64,000 nucleotides of DNA from Actinostola sp. cb2023 (Eukaryota > Cnidaria > Anthozoa > Actiniaria > Actinostolidae), in NCBI GenBank assembly GCA_033675265.1, contig JAUJYZ010001097.1, positions 154,501 through 218,500 on the forward strand, written 5' to 3'. The position numbers were made by a program, and so were the translations under genes. The notes beneath the pieces were generated by a model that saw only the letters and a program-made list of their open reading frames with translations, had not been told where the DNA came from and did not search any database. Below, one piece after another: positions 10,932-23,015 of this stretch. Each line of letters begins with the position of its first letter. The stretch's first letter is position 1.

Positions 10932-11119
10932 TTTATCCTGATTGGATGGAAATTCCTCTGTCCACGTGTCAAGTCCAAAGTCGTTGAAGGTTTTCACGAT
11001 GTAATCACGTGCTTTAGTCTTTTCTTCCGGGTTGGCGTAATCATTACGTGTAGTGTGGAAATGTTCGAGGTTAGAACGTAGATTTTCGTCTGAGCTCAAG
11101 GAATGGACGCTCAGAAAAC
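10932..11119 (-). CDS. copy B exon 1 (first exon found), M28 N-terminal helix region
   Basis: 188 bp, acceptor TTAACAG, donor AAG/GTAAGA. It encodes SLSSDENLRSNLEHFHTTR and a segment ending FGLDTWTEEFPSNQDK, the usual start of the M28 fold in which an exopeptidase N-terminus packs before the catalytic domain. It begins in phase 1, so an upstream exon, presumably with the signal peptide, must exist; I could not find it between 11120 and 13950. Confidence 0.82.
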
Positions 11120-11325
11120 CTGTTAACATAACATTGATTTTGTAAATTGAGATAATAGTAACACATATTAGGGAGGTGTCACGCCAGGGAGGTGTCACGC
11201 CAGGGAAGTGTCACGCAAACACACAACATTTCCGCATCACGAAAAATGAGCACCGCGCCTTTTCTCAGTATTATGAACTTAGACATTTTATTTAGGCAGT
11301 TGGCTTGTAATTTGGTTTTTCACTG

Positions 11326-12140
11326 CTGTCAATCACCAGATTGATTCTGACAGCAGATTCGCCAGCAGCAGATTCGACCAGCAGCAGATTGGAAGCAGCA
11401 GATTCGGATTGACGTCATTTTGACGTCACAGAATTCCAAATCTGCTGCTGGCTTGACAGCAGATTCACTGAGCAGGGGTAGGGAAGGGAAGAGCGACAAC
11501 AAGACAAAAAAGCCAGCTCAAACCTTTTAACCTTTCGATACTGGAGACTCCAAACATAAACAACATAAACAGTGTGGAAGGAGCCTAATCATGATAAGTA
11601 ATTCTAATACGAATTTTAAATATTTTAAAACTTGACATCACATGCTATATGTTTGATTGTCTTTGTTTGAGCATTGATAATTGACTCATACATTTATTGT
11701 GTAATCACACATCCGGTGTTGCGTTACTGGTTGTCTAAGGTCATTCAAATGCAACCAAGTACCAGTGGTTTGCTTTGATATGGTTAGCTCAGTTGTCATG
11801 TACAAGTTTAATACAGCTATCAGGAAGCCCATCCACATCACATTGAGTTACTTTATATTTTGTGGCTATTTTGCCTCCGCGGCACTAGCTGTTTGTAATG
11901 TTTATCACCCGTTTCCAACGCTGAATCTATTCTTAATGTTCGTTTGCAGTACAAACTGTTAAACAATCATATTCCCTTCCCTACCCCTGCTTAGTGAATC
12001 TGCTGTCAAGCCAGCAGCAGATTTGGAATTCTGTGACGTCAAAATGACATCAATCCGAATCTGTTGCTTCCAATCTGCTGCTGGTCGAATCTGCTGCTGG
12101 TGAATCTGCTGCCAGAATCAATCTGGTCTGTCAATCAACA
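11326..12140. mobile_element. TIR element with GCAGCAGATTC repeats
   Basis: Arms of about 170-190 bp (11326-11515 and 11970-12140) are complementary and built from repeats of CAGCAGATT; both contain a GACGTCA motif. The interior (11516-11970) has no recognisable gene. Confidence 0.75.
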
Positions 12141-12202
12141 TAAAAAATCAGTAAACTTTAAAAAAAAAGAAGACCCACCAAATGGAAACCAAATAGTGAT
12201 CT

Positions 12203-12351
12203 GGGCCCGGTTGCACGAAAGGTGAATAGCGCTATCCACCGGATAAGTCTTATCCAACGGATAAAACTGATGCAGTTATCCAATAAATTTTATCCGGTGG
12301 ATAGGACTTATCCGGTGGATAGCGCTATTCACCTTTCGTGCAACCGGGCCC
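12203..12351. mobile_element. 149-bp MITE, GGGCCCGGTTGCACGAAAGG ends
   Basis: Almost perfect palindrome with stems starting GGGCCCGGTTGCACGAAAGG and an inner GGATAAGTCTTATCC region. This layout is common among short foldback MITEs of invertebrates; the family was judged from the look of the ends only. Confidence 0.85.
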
Positions 12352-12375
12352 AATTTGATTGAGCTAATTTATGGA

Positions 12376-12720
12376 TCAGATTTGGTCGAAGAATGTATTT
12401 AGTTTTGAATTTGTTTGAGTTTTGAATTTGATTGACAGAAGCGAAAAACCAAGTCCGCCGACTGTTTGAATGTCTGAGTTCGTATAATACTGAGAACCGC
12501 AGTAACTACCGAACAGAAACGTGAATACCATCATTACATTACCAATGAAAATTCTTAGTATAATATCCTGGAGAAATAACGAAATGTTCCCCACTGTGAA
12601 TTTCAGTCCGCGCTTCACTGAGCGAGCGCTTCCGGGTTAATATGATAGCATTTCATTATCGAGCTGTTCTAATATAGGAAATAATGAACTATCTAAGAAC
12701 AGCTGACACACTGTAGAGTT
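12376..12720 (-). other. conserved 5' flank of the M28 genes
   Basis: The block from about 12545 to 12665 (AAATTCTTAGTATAATAT to the TTTCATTATCGAGCTGTTC end) is shared with 35327-35475 and 37462-37490 upstream of copy A. It may be promoter or 5' UTR. It contains an open frame but no conserved ATG, so I do not call it coding. Confidence 0.45.
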
Positions 12721-12724
12721 ATAG

Positions 12725-12931
12725 AGTCGTTTTCGTATGAGTGGGAAACCTACGGTACGGAGTTACGGTCACGGTACGGAATCGAACACATTGTATTCAA
12801 CCAATCACAGCGCGCGAAATCATTTCTCAACCAATCAGAATGCTTGGATACCGCACGATGATGGCGCGATACGGTCACTGCACGGCACGAACCGTACCGT
12901 AACTACTTCCCACTCATAGTACGAAAACGAC
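12725..12931. mobile_element. MITE with GTCGTTTTCGTATGAGTGGG ends
   Basis: Inverted ends with inner CGGTACGG / CCGTACCG repeats. Relatives with the same ends occur at about 3727-3894, 18885-18990 and 60210-60320. Confidence 0.7.
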
Positions 12932-13065
12932 ATTTCGGCTGGCCAAGGTACAATGATGGAGACGACTCAAGTGCAATGTAATATATAGGTAAAATGAGAA
13001 GGAAATGATGTAAGGTAAAAAAAATACAAAAAAATTACAAAATGTAAATATAGATAAGCGAGAGA

Positions 13066-13445
13066 TTAAGATTCATCACGAACATTGAGTGCGTGAGGCT
13101 CTAAAGTGTTGGCTTTGATAATAAGCAATGCTTCCCTGGCTTTGCGAATTGAATCCCGGGAAGAGTGGATTTTTTCTAAAGGAATTAACAGCATAATTAG
13201 ATTAGAGGAGTGGTTAGAGGTGGTTAAGAAGTGCTCAGCTACAGTAGTATAGGCTTAGATTTAGTGTTAGTTTTGTCAATAGTACGTCTATGTTCATTAA
13301 ACATGTCTTTTAATCGTCGTTTTGTTTCACCAATATACTGTAATTGACAGCGATTACATTGGATCATATATATTAGGTTTTTAGTGTTGCAGGTTAGCTA
13401 GGTGGGATTTAATAGCGTAAGTTTCACCAGTGGCAAAAAAAGTGT
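13066..13445 (-). pseudogene. Penelope-like retroelement, GIY-YIG end fragment
   Basis: The minus strand reads NLIYMIQCNRCQLQYIGETK followed by an Arg-rich stretch with NEHRRTID, the pattern of the GIY-YIG endonuclease at the C-terminus of Penelope-like elements. After a +1 frameshift it continues SNLIMLLIPLEKIHSSRDSI and EPHALNVRDES then stop, matching the usual tail. Only the 3' end is present and it carries at least two frameshifts. Confidence 0.75.
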
Positions 13446-13459
13446 ATTGTTGAAGACCA

Positions 13460-13945
13460 TTAGAAATATAGACTTAACATAGATAATAATGACGTATTTT
13501 TTCGAGATATTTACACAAAAATATGTGATATTTAGAAGATTTTTTGAGAATTTCCGGAAAGATATTTAGACGATTTTACGTGATATTTGTGACTAAGCCT
13601 ACCAGTCGCTATCAGACTCTCAACAGATAATTTTAGAGCTTCGGAGTTACTAGAGAGTCCGCAGAAAGTCAGCTAGAGACTCTCGGTGACTATTTTGCTA
13701 TAGATATCGATTTTATGACCAAGAATCGCAGGGAGGATTGGCATTCTTACCTTGTATGCAAATGCTAAGAAGAATGTACCTGTTCCACATTGTGATGGTT
13801 TCCAAGAGAGAGAGAGAGAGAGTGTTTTATCGATATCGCACTGACGATGCGATTGCTGACGATGCGACTGAAGTTATGCGGCTACTTGTCTGGATTCATG
13901 CAATTCAACTCAACTCACTTATTCATTTTTGACGTCACGTGGTAC
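13460..13945. repeat. duplicated flank shared with 37850-38390
   Basis: Long matching text (for example TTTTATGACCAAGAATCGCA and GCAAATGCTAAGAAGAATGT, then a GA repeat) shows that this segment belongs to the gene duplication unit. Small open frames in it are not conserved in a convincing way. Confidence 0.7.
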
Positions 13946-14189
13946 AGGGAATCGGCCCGGAAATTTAGGATAGGGGTGTGCCGCGGCCGGCCGGGATGTC
14001 GAAACCCTGACCCTATTTAAGGATGAAGAATTAATTGGAAAATTCATACCCTTTCCAAGGATTTGTAACTGAAATATAGACGCAATTTAAGGAGTTAAAA
14101 TCAAAGGAATACCGAATTTTTACCAAACCAGACACTCATTGAGCGTTTACTCGGCGTGCCCGGCCGTGGGATGATCAGCTGCTGTCTAA

Positions 14190-14615
14190 ACCGATGTTTT
14201 GGGCTTCCTGTGGTCACGTTATTTTGTAAGGGTTGGGCGTTGTGTAAGCGTTGTGGTACGCTCAACCGTATTTTGTATACGGTATCTGTAGTTCGATTTT
14301 CGCTTCAGGAATGGGTTTTAAGAATATCGGGCTCCTAATTATACTCAAGAAATAAAGATTAGTAGTTGTTTGAGTGCTGTGAGGTGTTTAATTTAGGATA
14401 AGAGGTCTATTTAGTGTGTTTGGGGATCGGATATATTTTGAGTGCTCACAAGGCAGCAAGTCCCGTAATCGATCACCAAGACTTGGTTTTGATCCGAAAA
14501 GAAAATACTTTCTCGAGTCGCTCAATCCAGAGCTTTTGTTTTTTGCCGGGATGGGCCACAGGCAGTCCACGCCGAGTAAAAAGGAACATACATCTGTTAA
14601 GGAACACAATTCAGC
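14190..14615. repeat. duplicated spacer shared with 55470-55830
   Basis: Starts with GATGTTTTGGGCTTCCTGTG and continues through TTAGTAGTTGTTTGAGTGCT in both places. It links the spacer downstream of copy C with the spacer between B and A. Confidence 0.7.
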
Positions 14616-14626
14616 AATTCTTTTAT

Positions 14627-15708
14627 GAGGGTCCCCAATAGGTTTGGCGGGACGCGGGATTGGCCATATTTTAAAGGCGGGATTCGGGATGCGAACTTAA
14701 AACAGAGCGGGAAGCGGGATTCTCAATTACGAGCGGTAGCGGGATTTCGTGATTTTAGGCGCCGGGATTCGGGAATCGTAAGTGTTTGCAGCGGGATACG
14801 GGATTAAAATTGACTTATCATCAGTTAATTATTGATCAGCGTATGAATAGACTTCTTTGTCGTTGTCATCGAATCCATTATCACTTTTTAAATGACCCTC
14901 GGTGTGTATTTTGATTTCCGTTTATCTGGACATGACGTCACAGACGTCACATGAAAAGAATATCCAGATGTCTTTTTTAGTCATATCATGTCACAGAGGT
15001 CACAGAGCATCACAAGCTAAGAACTTCACTGCCCAAGAGACTCAGTGTTTGAAAGAATGGGCACATACCTATGGCGCCGCAATTCGTCAGAAGACAGTGC
15101 GTCAAGAAACTATGATGGCAAAAGGTGGAACTCTACCAGCTTACTTGTACCAAAAAGACCTGGCAAAAAGATGTTGTTCCGGGAGAGGCAGTTAATCTTA
15201 CAGATGACGTAGAAGATGCGGAGATGAGTACGAGTCACCTAGCAGTGCAGACGAGGAATAAATCGAGGACGAAATAACGACTTTGGACGGGGAAGCGAAC
15301 TTCTTGCTTGGGTGATCGAAAAAGTATCAGCGACATTCGGTAGAACTGTCCGCATAAATTCCCGGATAATGTTTTGAATCTTAGCATAAAGAAAAGAACA
15401 ACTAACAAAGAAAAGAAAAGAAAAAGAAAAAAGAAAAGAAAAACTAAGAGAAAACGAATGTAAAGAAAAATATTGAACACCATACAGCCAGAATTAAACA
15501 CGTACGTACCGGCGTTTGTTTACTTGGCTTTCATTCATTGCATAAAGGTATGTCTTTGACTTTATCCATACTTAATAATTAATCCAGAAACTGAATTGTC
15601 GAATCTTTGGCGGGATCGGGATTTTAATATAAAAACGAGCGGGATGGCGGGATTGCCAGCAAAAAAGAGCGGGATGGCGGTAACCGAGAACCCCTATTGG
15701 GGACCCTC
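14627..15708. mobile_element. 1.08-kb TIR element with GCGGGATT subterminal repeats
   Basis: Ends GAGGGTCCCCAATAGG and complement, flanked by TTTTAT (possibly TCTTTTAT) on both sides. Both subterminal regions carry repeats of GCGGGATTCGGGAT, a layout seen in hAT-like and other cut-and-paste elements. An inner open frame at 14902-15195 is unrecognised and no transposase is visible. Confidence 0.7.
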
Positions 15709-15799
15709 TTTTATCAATCTTGAAATTATATTTTATTGATCAACCAACCAAGTTAATGAATATGTACAAGTATAGTAAACATAGTTTATGAGCCCGCGT

Positions 15800-16385
15800 T
15801 AGAATCTCAGGCAAAACCTGAGCCTGTCAGTCACATGCTGATCACCTGAAAGTCTTATGATGCTCTTACATACTGTTTCTGACCTTGGACGGCCTTGTAC
15901 TTCGGATGATTTCCTGGTCGTGAACCAACACGTTACCTACGTAAGTTGAGCGAACCCCAGTGTGATTAGACTAAACGCGAACTTGTAATCTATGTCGTGA
16001 TCCTCTTACATGTAATCTATGACAATACTTGACCTCTTCATAAGCAATAGTTTCCTTATGAATTGGACTTTAAGTAACCATCGATTGCTTGATGACTAGT
16101 AGTCCAGATAACCAAATATTTAGTTTTTTTACGCCCTGGTACTTTTGTTATTGTTATTTGTAAAATATATTTTCACTGTCCATCGTACTATGTTATTTTA
16201 AATCTTGGTGAGCTAGCTCGAAAACGAATGTTACTCTAGCTCTCCAGCACTTCTAACTTATTTACTATTTAACCTATTTACAATTTACACTATCATTTTA
16301 TTCTCCTCCTTAATTTTATTTATCGATACAAATGAACTTGTAATATTATGTAAAGTGCAAATAAAGTATTCTTCTTCTTCTTCAA
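15800..16385 (+). repeat. probable 3' tail of a non-LTR element
   Basis: Non-coding, ending TGCAAATAAAGTATTCTTCT, i.e. a poly-A signal followed by a short (CTT)n tail, typical of LINE 3' ends. No reverse transcriptase is left. Confidence 0.4.
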
Positions 16386-16540
16386 CGCCCCCAGAACCCT
16401 GTAGTTAACTTTACTGACTGGTAATTGTCAATCTGTCACAATAGTTAACCAATAAGATGATTGTTATAAATACTGATGTACGAGTACAACTCATCAGAAG
16501 AATATAGGAGCAGAAGAGTACAGAAGTTATATAAAACAAC

Positions 16541-16740
16541 CAAACAAGAGTTACCAAACAAGAGTTCAATAAAAGATCCAGAACCACGAATCTACGGAGA
16601 GTTTCCCTCCCATAACACACCCAAGACGCTATCCTGGTTAAACAAGAGTTACCAAACAAGAGTTCAATAAAAGATCCAGTATCACGAATCTACGGGGAGT
16701 TTCCCTCCCATAACACACCCAAGACGCTATCCTGGTTATA
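16541..16740 (+). repeat. 98-bp tandem duplication
   Basis: AACAAGAGTTACCAAACAAG recurs after 98 bp together with the following CCCATAACACACCCAAGACG. It may lie in a degraded LTR, since AATAAAAG occurs in each unit, but no coding part is visible. Confidence 0.6.
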
Positions 16741-16939
16741 CGTATCCCTCATGGTCTCTTGGATAGGACGAAGATTTGGGCCTCATCCGCGCTATCCGGG
16801 CTTACACCTTATCAACATAGTGGTCAAAGAGGGAGGGAACAGTCGTATCCTAGTCACTAAAACTGCCCCTTACTATACTGCGCTACCGTGCACCAACTTG
16901 TTGATTTGGAGGACAAAATAACCTAGTAATAAATATAGG

Positions 16940-17111
16940 TTATTACAGTTAGAGTTGTGTAATACGGCTGGATATTTTTACGATCGAGTCTTGCCGTATT
17001 TTGACGAGTCGTAGGCGAGTCAAAATACAAATAGTAGACGAGTAAAAATGTCTAGCCTGCGTGGCCGGCTAAAAAATGTCCAGCCGTATTACACAACTCT
17101 AACTGTAATAA
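16940..17111. mobile_element. 172-bp foldback
   Basis: Arms TTATTACAGTTAGAGTTGTG and complement, continuing through TGTAATACGGCTGG. Confidence 0.85.
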
Positions 17112-17993
17112 ATTGTTTAATATTATACGACAACAAAATAAACCCCCCCAAAACGTCCCTTTTTTTCTTTCTTCGTTCATTTGTTAGCTGTTTTTGTGAT
17201 TTGTTTGTGAAATGCGCGCTATCACACAATCGATACGCCTCCTGCTCGAGAGATTTTTCGTTGGCTTTTTTCACCAAAAAGATTGGATATTTTTCATATT
17301 TTCTACAGTACAGATATCATTAAAAAGTAGTTGTTTGTTTCCCTATTCCCTTTAGACATACTTTTCTGTCGTTGTATAGTGTTTTTTCTTTTTGCAATGA
17401 AAACCAAAACTGGTACAAAACTTGTCGTGTTGATTATAAACTTGTCGGTTTTACCGGGTTACAAGCCGGGTAATACGACAATCTACAGTGGGTAATGCGC
17501 TCGGATATATTTGGAGGATGTTGTGCCCTTTTATGGTAAATTTACGTCACATAGAGACTTCTGATCCCTAACGTTATGGCCAGTGATAAGGGTCACTTAT
17601 ACCAGTTCGCGGATTCCTTAATCTTCTTGTGAGAACCAATAATTATTTCTCTACGTTACGTTATCTTTTAGCATGTATTTCATGTTCAATTATGATTGGC
17701 TTAGGATGTTACGCATTGTAACTTTAGTGATCTGGAGGTTCAAAAACCATACCCAGCTATTCGTCGGGGTCACATAGCTATATAGCCAGAAGTACTTCTG
17801 TATATAGCTGTGGCGGATTTATGGGGGGGGGGGGTTCATTGGGTACCCGTGCACCCCCCTTGCTGTCCAGGAACAATTCAATAATACGATTTTTTCATAC
17901 AAAAAATCGGTGCACGTAACATTTCCTTATGGAGCTAACCCCCCACCTCAAAATCCTAGATCCGCCTCAGTATAGCATATATATATACAGCTC

Positions 17994-18100
17994 ATTTGAT
18001 CTATGGTTTGACAGATAATACGCGCGGATATTAGTAGGGCGAGGAAAAGTACGAGCAATGAGTAAAATGTCCGCAAGTATTATCTATCAAACCATCAAAT
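17994..18100. mobile_element. 107-bp foldback
   Basis: ATTTGAT, then GGTTTGACAGATAATACG pairs with its complement before 18100. Confidence 0.7.
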
Positions 18101-18599
18101 AAGGGGTTTACTATACCACAATTGATTTTGTTTCTTAGTTCTCTGAAGTTTTTGAGACATTTTTGCTGTTTTTTTTTTGTGCGCGCGCGAGCTACTGTGT
18201 AATACGCTGGCATATTTTGCGTGTTCTCTTGCCCTTATATGGTAAAATGACGCACGAGTGGAATAATAAATGTAGTACAATAACCATCCTTTCTTTCTAT
18301 TTTGTTTATGTATTTGTTGAGCAGTAAACGTACATCAATTGATTTTTTTTTTCTTTTGACGCCGAAGGAACGGCCAAAATACACAGGGTGCCCATCTGGT
18401 GCTCCTTGGGTTGCGTGCATCCAGGCGGCGTTACAGCTGATCAAACGGGATTTGCTATCGGCTGTAACGCAGACAAGAAACAATGACTATAACATAACCA
18501 GTGCTATTTTAATCAAATATAAAGATTACAATACCATACGTCATTATAGAGTACCGAAGTGATGACGTCATAAAAATAAAATGTTCACTTTATTAACTT

Positions 18600-18860
18600 T
18601 CGATCCCTGATTTCGAAAGAACATCAATAAAGAAGCTCACATGCCAAATTTGAGAGCAATCAGTTAAATAGCGGCTGAGATATGGCCAGTTGAATATATA
18701 ATTTCCCCACACAAATCACTGTAATTTCGGCCTGGAAATTATATATTCAACTGGCTACATCTCAGCCGCTATTTAAAGCGATTGCTCTCAAATTTGGCAT
18801 GTGAGCTTCTTTATTGATGTTCTTTCGAAATCGGCGATCGAAAGTTGATAAAGCGAAAAT
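18600..18860. mobile_element. foldback MITE
   Basis: Arms of about 120 bp (CATGCCAAATTTGAGAGCAA against its complement near 18800). Second copy at 59932-60180 as part of the segmental duplication. Confidence 0.85.
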
Positions 18861-19015
18861 TATTGTTTTCGTGACGTCACACTTCCATATGAGTGGGAAA
18901 GATGGTATCGTGCCGTGAAGAGATTGATTGATGATAACATCTGCACGCTTTTTGATTGGTACCCGTAGGTTTCCCACTCACACGATAACGACTCTATTAC
19001 TACAGGTACGGTTAA

Positions 19016-19704
19016 GGTACCAGGGGACCTTCGTGACCACTGTTCACTGAAAGCCGCGTAGCGCGCTAACCACTCGTCCAACATGTATAAAAGTATACAT
19101 TTTCTTAAAGCTGAATAAATGCAGATTCTAAATATGCTGGAGATTATTTCCTATTTTGTAAATATTTTTTGTTATTGCATATTTTAGAAAATTCGACCGG
19201 CCTTGTTCAAAGAGAATTGTGCACGCGGAAATTCAATTGATTTCTAAACGGAAAGTGCCATTGTAATGAGCACACTTTGTTCTAAAAAACTGTATCTCCG
19301 ATTTCCGATAAACGCTTTTGTTGAGGAGATATTTGGTGTCAAAGTTCATTAATGTGTTTTTAAGCGATTTACACATAAATCATCAAATAACTTTTAAACG
19401 AGGCAAAGTATCAAAAATCGGAGACACGGTTTTTTAGAACAAAGTGTGCTCATTACAATGGCACTTTCCGTTTAGAAATCAATTGAATTCCCGCGTGCAC
19501 AATTCTCTTTGAACAAGGCCGGTCGAATTTTCTAAAATGTGCAATAACAAAAAAATATTTACAAAATAGGAAATAATCTCCAGCATATTTAGAATCTGCA
19601 TTTATTCAGCTTCAAGAAAATGTATACTTTTAAACATGTTGGACGTGTAGTTAGCGCGCTACGCGGCTTTCAGTGAACAGTGGTCACGAAGGTCCCCTGG
19701 TACC
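19016..19704. mobile_element. 689-bp TTAA-flanked (piggyBac-type) MITE
   Basis: Inverted ends GGTACCAGGGGACCTTCGTG with arms of over 200 bp, flanked by TTAA at 19012-19015 and 19705-19708. The other member of the segmental duplication has the unoccupied TTAA at 60338-60341. No coding region, so a transposase must be supplied elsewhere. Confidence 0.93.
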
Positions 19705-19951
19705 TTAAGATACACGTGTGTTTTATAATACTGAGCAACTTAGTCTACATATAGACTTATGTCTTGTTTTCACTAGCGACACAAGCCAAGCAACAAGAGG
19801 CGATTTACTCGGTGGGATGCCTGTGGCACGCCGGTTTGAAAATATTATGGCCACAAATTGCCAACTGAGTAGGTACCAAAACGCATGCGCTCTGTGCCGC
19901 TGAGGAAACCGAAGGCTCATTGAGTGATGTGAAAACAGACCTAATATAAGT

Positions 19952-22306
19952 CAGCAAACGACGAAGTAAAGAATTATGGGTAACCATACTATGGCTCTAA
20001 TGGTGCTTGCTTGGTAGTGACACAGGGTGACCAACAAAACTAAGTCAACAAACGACGAAGTAAAGAATTATGGGTAACCATACTATGGCTCTAATGGTGC
20101 TTGCTTGGTAGTGACACAGGGTGACCAACAAAACTAAGTCAACAAACGACGAAGTAAAGAATTATGGATAACCACACTATGGCTCTAATGGTGCTTGCTT
20201 GGTAGTGACACAGGGTGACCAACAAAACTAAGTCAGCAAAGGACGAAGTAAAGAATTATGGGTAACCATGCTATGGCTCTAATGGTGCTTGCTTGGTAGT
20301 GACACAGGGTGACCAATAAAACTAAGTCAACAAACGACGAAGTAAAAAATTATGGGTAACCACACTATGGCTCTAATGGTGCTTGCTTGATAGTGACACA
20401 GGGTGACCAACAAAACTAAGTCAGCAAACGATGAAGTAAAGAATAATGGGTAACTATACTATGGCTCTAATGGTGCTTGCTTGGTAGTGACACAGGGTGA
20501 CCAACAAAACTAAGTTAGCAAACGGCGAAGTAATGAATTATGGGTAACCATACTATGGCTCTAATGGTGCTTGCTTGGTAGTGACACAGGGTGACCAACA
20601 AAACTAAGTCAACAAACGACGAAGTAAAGAATTATGGGTAACCATACTATGGTGCTTGCTTGGTAGCGACACAGGGTGACCAACAAAACTAAGTCAACAA
20701 ACGACGAAGTAAAGAATTATGGGTAACCATACTATGGCTCTAATGGTGCTTGCTTGGTAGTGACACAGGGTGACCAACAAAACTAAGTCAGCAAACGACG
20801 AAGTAAAGAATTATGGGTAACCATGCTATGGCTCTAATGGTGCTTGCTTGGTAGTGACACAGGGTGACCAATAAAACTAAGTCAACAAACGACGAAGTAA
20901 AGAATTATGGGTAACCACACTATGGCTCTAATGGTGCTTGCTTGGTAGTGACACAGGGTGACCAACAAAACTAAGTCAACAAACGACGAAGTAAAAAATT
21001 ATGGGTAACCATACTATGGCTCTAATGGTGCTTGCTTGGTAGTGACACAGGGTGACCAACAAAACTAAGTCAACAAACGACGAAGTAAAGAATTATGGAT
21101 AACCACACTATGGCTCTAATGGTGCTTGCTTGGTAGTGACACAGGGTGACCAACAAAACTAAGTCAGCAAAGGACGAAGTAAAGAATTATGGGTAACCAT
21201 GCTATGGCTCTAATGGTGCTTGCTTGGTAGTGACACAGGGTGACCAATAAAACTAAGTCAACAAACGACGAAGTAAAAAATTATGGGTAACCACACTATG
21301 GCTCTAATGGTGCTTGCTTGATAGTGACACAGGGTGACCAACAAAACTAAGTCAGCAAACGATGAAGTAAAGAATAATGGGTAACTATACTATGGCTCTA
21401 ATGGTGCTTGCTTGGTAGTGACACAGGGTGACCAACAAAACTAAGTTAGCAAACGGCGAAGTAATGAATTATGGGTAACCATACTATGGCTCTAATGGTG
21501 CTTGCTTGGTAGTGACACAGGGTGACCAACAAAACTAAGTCAACAAACGACGAAGTAAAGAATTATGGGTAACCACACTATGGCTCTAATGGTGCTTGCT
21601 TGGTAGTGACACAGGGTGACCAACAAAACTAAGTCAGCAAACGATGAAGTAAAGAATTATGGGTAACCATACTATGGCTCTAATGGTGCTTGCTTGGTAG
21701 TGACACAGGGTGACCAACAAAACTAAGTCAACAAACGACGAAGTAAAGAATTATGGGTAACCATACTATGGCTCTAATGGTGCTTGCTTGGTAGTGACAC
21801 AGGGTGACCAACAAAACTAAGTCAGCAAACGATGAAGTAAAGAATTATGGGTAACCATACTATGGCTCTAATGGTGCTTGCTTGGTAGTGACACAGGGTG
21901 ACCAACAAAACTAAGTTAGCAAACGGCGAAGTAATGAATTATGGGTAACCATACTATGGCTCTAATGGTACTTGCTTGGTAGTGACACAGGGTGACCAAC
22001 AAAACTAAGTCAACAAACGACGAAGTAAAGAATTATGGGTAACCATACTATGGCTCTAATGGTGCTTGCTTGGTAGTAACACAGGGTGACCAACAAAACT
22101 AAGTCAACAAACGACGAAGTAAAGAATTATGGGTAACCATACTATGGCTCTAATGGTGCTTGCTTGGTAGTGAGACAGGGTGACCAACAAAACTAAGTCA
22201 GCAAACGACGAAGTAAAGAATTATGGGTAACCATACTATGGCTCTAATGGTGCTTGCTTGGTAGTGACACAGGGTGACCAATAAAACTAAGTCAACAAAC
22301 GGCGAA
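19952..22306. repeat. 94-bp satellite, about 25 units
   Basis: Unit of 94 bp containing GAATTATGGGTAACCATACT and GGTGCTTGCTTGGTAGTGAC. A higher-order period is visible: a variant pair (CTTGATAGTGAC followed by GAATAATGGGTAACTATACT) occurs near 20386-20460 and again near 21318-21390, about 931 bp or ten units apart, one unit being 9 bp short. Confidence 0.97.
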
Positions 22307-22773
22307 GTATTCCAACACTTCAGTGTTACTGTACATATAACGCCAGTGATGATATGGCCATGAGAACAGTGACCACAACGAGGGACTGGGGACCTGTACA
22401 ACCAAATAACATTACGACGTTACGTTACTGTATGTATATAAGAGTCCCGCGCCGTTAAATGACCACAAGAAAGAAGTGAACGACACAGTAGCAGGGGAAG
22501 GGCCATAGGGGGGAAGGGATCCCACCTCCTTTCGTTAAATTCGGAAATAACTAATATTTTGATAGTAAATTAAATAAGTCAAAACATAAACCTGTCCCTC
22601 CCCTCCCTCGTTTCTTTGGTGTTCATCTCATCAAGACAGGACACCTCCCTAATATAATTGTGAAGGAGATGAGATAGCAGAGAGGAAGTGAGAAGGAGAA
22701 GGATGGAAAGAAAACCAAGGAAAATCAGAAGAAATTAAAGTCGCTACTTTTTCGCGCGTCTCTCATTCTCGCC

Positions 22774-23015
22774 TCACTTCCCTCGCGTCTTTTCGTCTCG
22801 CCTCATTCTCTCGCGGCCCGACCAACAGGGGCTGTTTTGCAGTTTTTTACTACTTTTCTTACCGTAAAATCGCGTAGCCCCAGCGGTTGTGCCTTTCGTT
22901 GTCCAAGTGATTTTGAATCCCTTCTTGGTGACATACGCATCCGAGACGAAACGAACTCGCACTGTTTTCTCTGAGGTAGAGATTGACTGTGGTTTGGTCG
23001 ATCCACAGTAACGCT
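22774..23015 (-). CDS. copy A exon 7, second half of CUB
   Basis: Acceptor GTTATAG at 23016-23022. It encodes RYCGSTKPQ with the fourth CUB cysteine, then VRVRFVSDAYVTKKGFKITW, whose SD and GF are typical of calcium-binding CUB domains. A good donor (TACG/GTAAGA) ends the homologous part at 22863 (153 bp, phase 1 to 1). Without splicing, a Lys/Arg-rich tail runs to TGA at 22774. Copy C reads past that stop to 63318, which suggests the tail is intronic and a further exon may exist. Confidence 0.8.

Larger units (their letters stand above)
2500..11119 (-). pseudogene. M28 metallopeptidase gene copy B, probably inactive
   Basis: Five exons (10932-11119, 10364-10538, 9550-9694, 4374-4606, 2500-2850) match the exons of copy A one by one in length and phase. 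The family is peptidase M28, secreted or membrane zinc exopeptidases with two co-catalytic metals. Three things argue against a working enzyme. The bridging Asp of the GVDDN motif is Ala (GVDAN, exon 2). The acceptor before exon 5 reads AA instead of AG. The two CUB exons that follow exon 5 in copy A are absent because about 1.7 kb is missing near 2085. All other splice sites and the other metal ligands (His in GAHYD, Glu-Glu in FDLEE, His in SDHAQFW) are kept and no stop codon interrupts the exons, so an expressed pseudoenzyme remains possible. Intron 3 has swollen to about 4.9 kb with minisatellite. Confidence 0.8.

Noticed and set aside
11130..11330. ATG CGG AAA ... upstream of exon 1 as a signal peptide
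   Set aside because: The two paralogs hit stop codons at different places and no donor in the right phase follows.
12376..12618. 80-codon minus-strand frame as the missing signal-peptide exon of copy B
   Set aside because: Its start is GTG, the matching place in copy A has CTG, and the similarity to copy A ends inside it, so it is not a conserved coding exon.
19952..22306. CRISPR-like array
   Set aside because: Units are contiguous 94-bp satellite copies with no unique spacers, in a eukaryotic genome.
22198..22401. 67-codon minus-strand frame, repeated at 62772-62975
   Set aside because: It spans the satellite edge and a conserved non-coding block; its conservation is explained by the recent segmental duplication.
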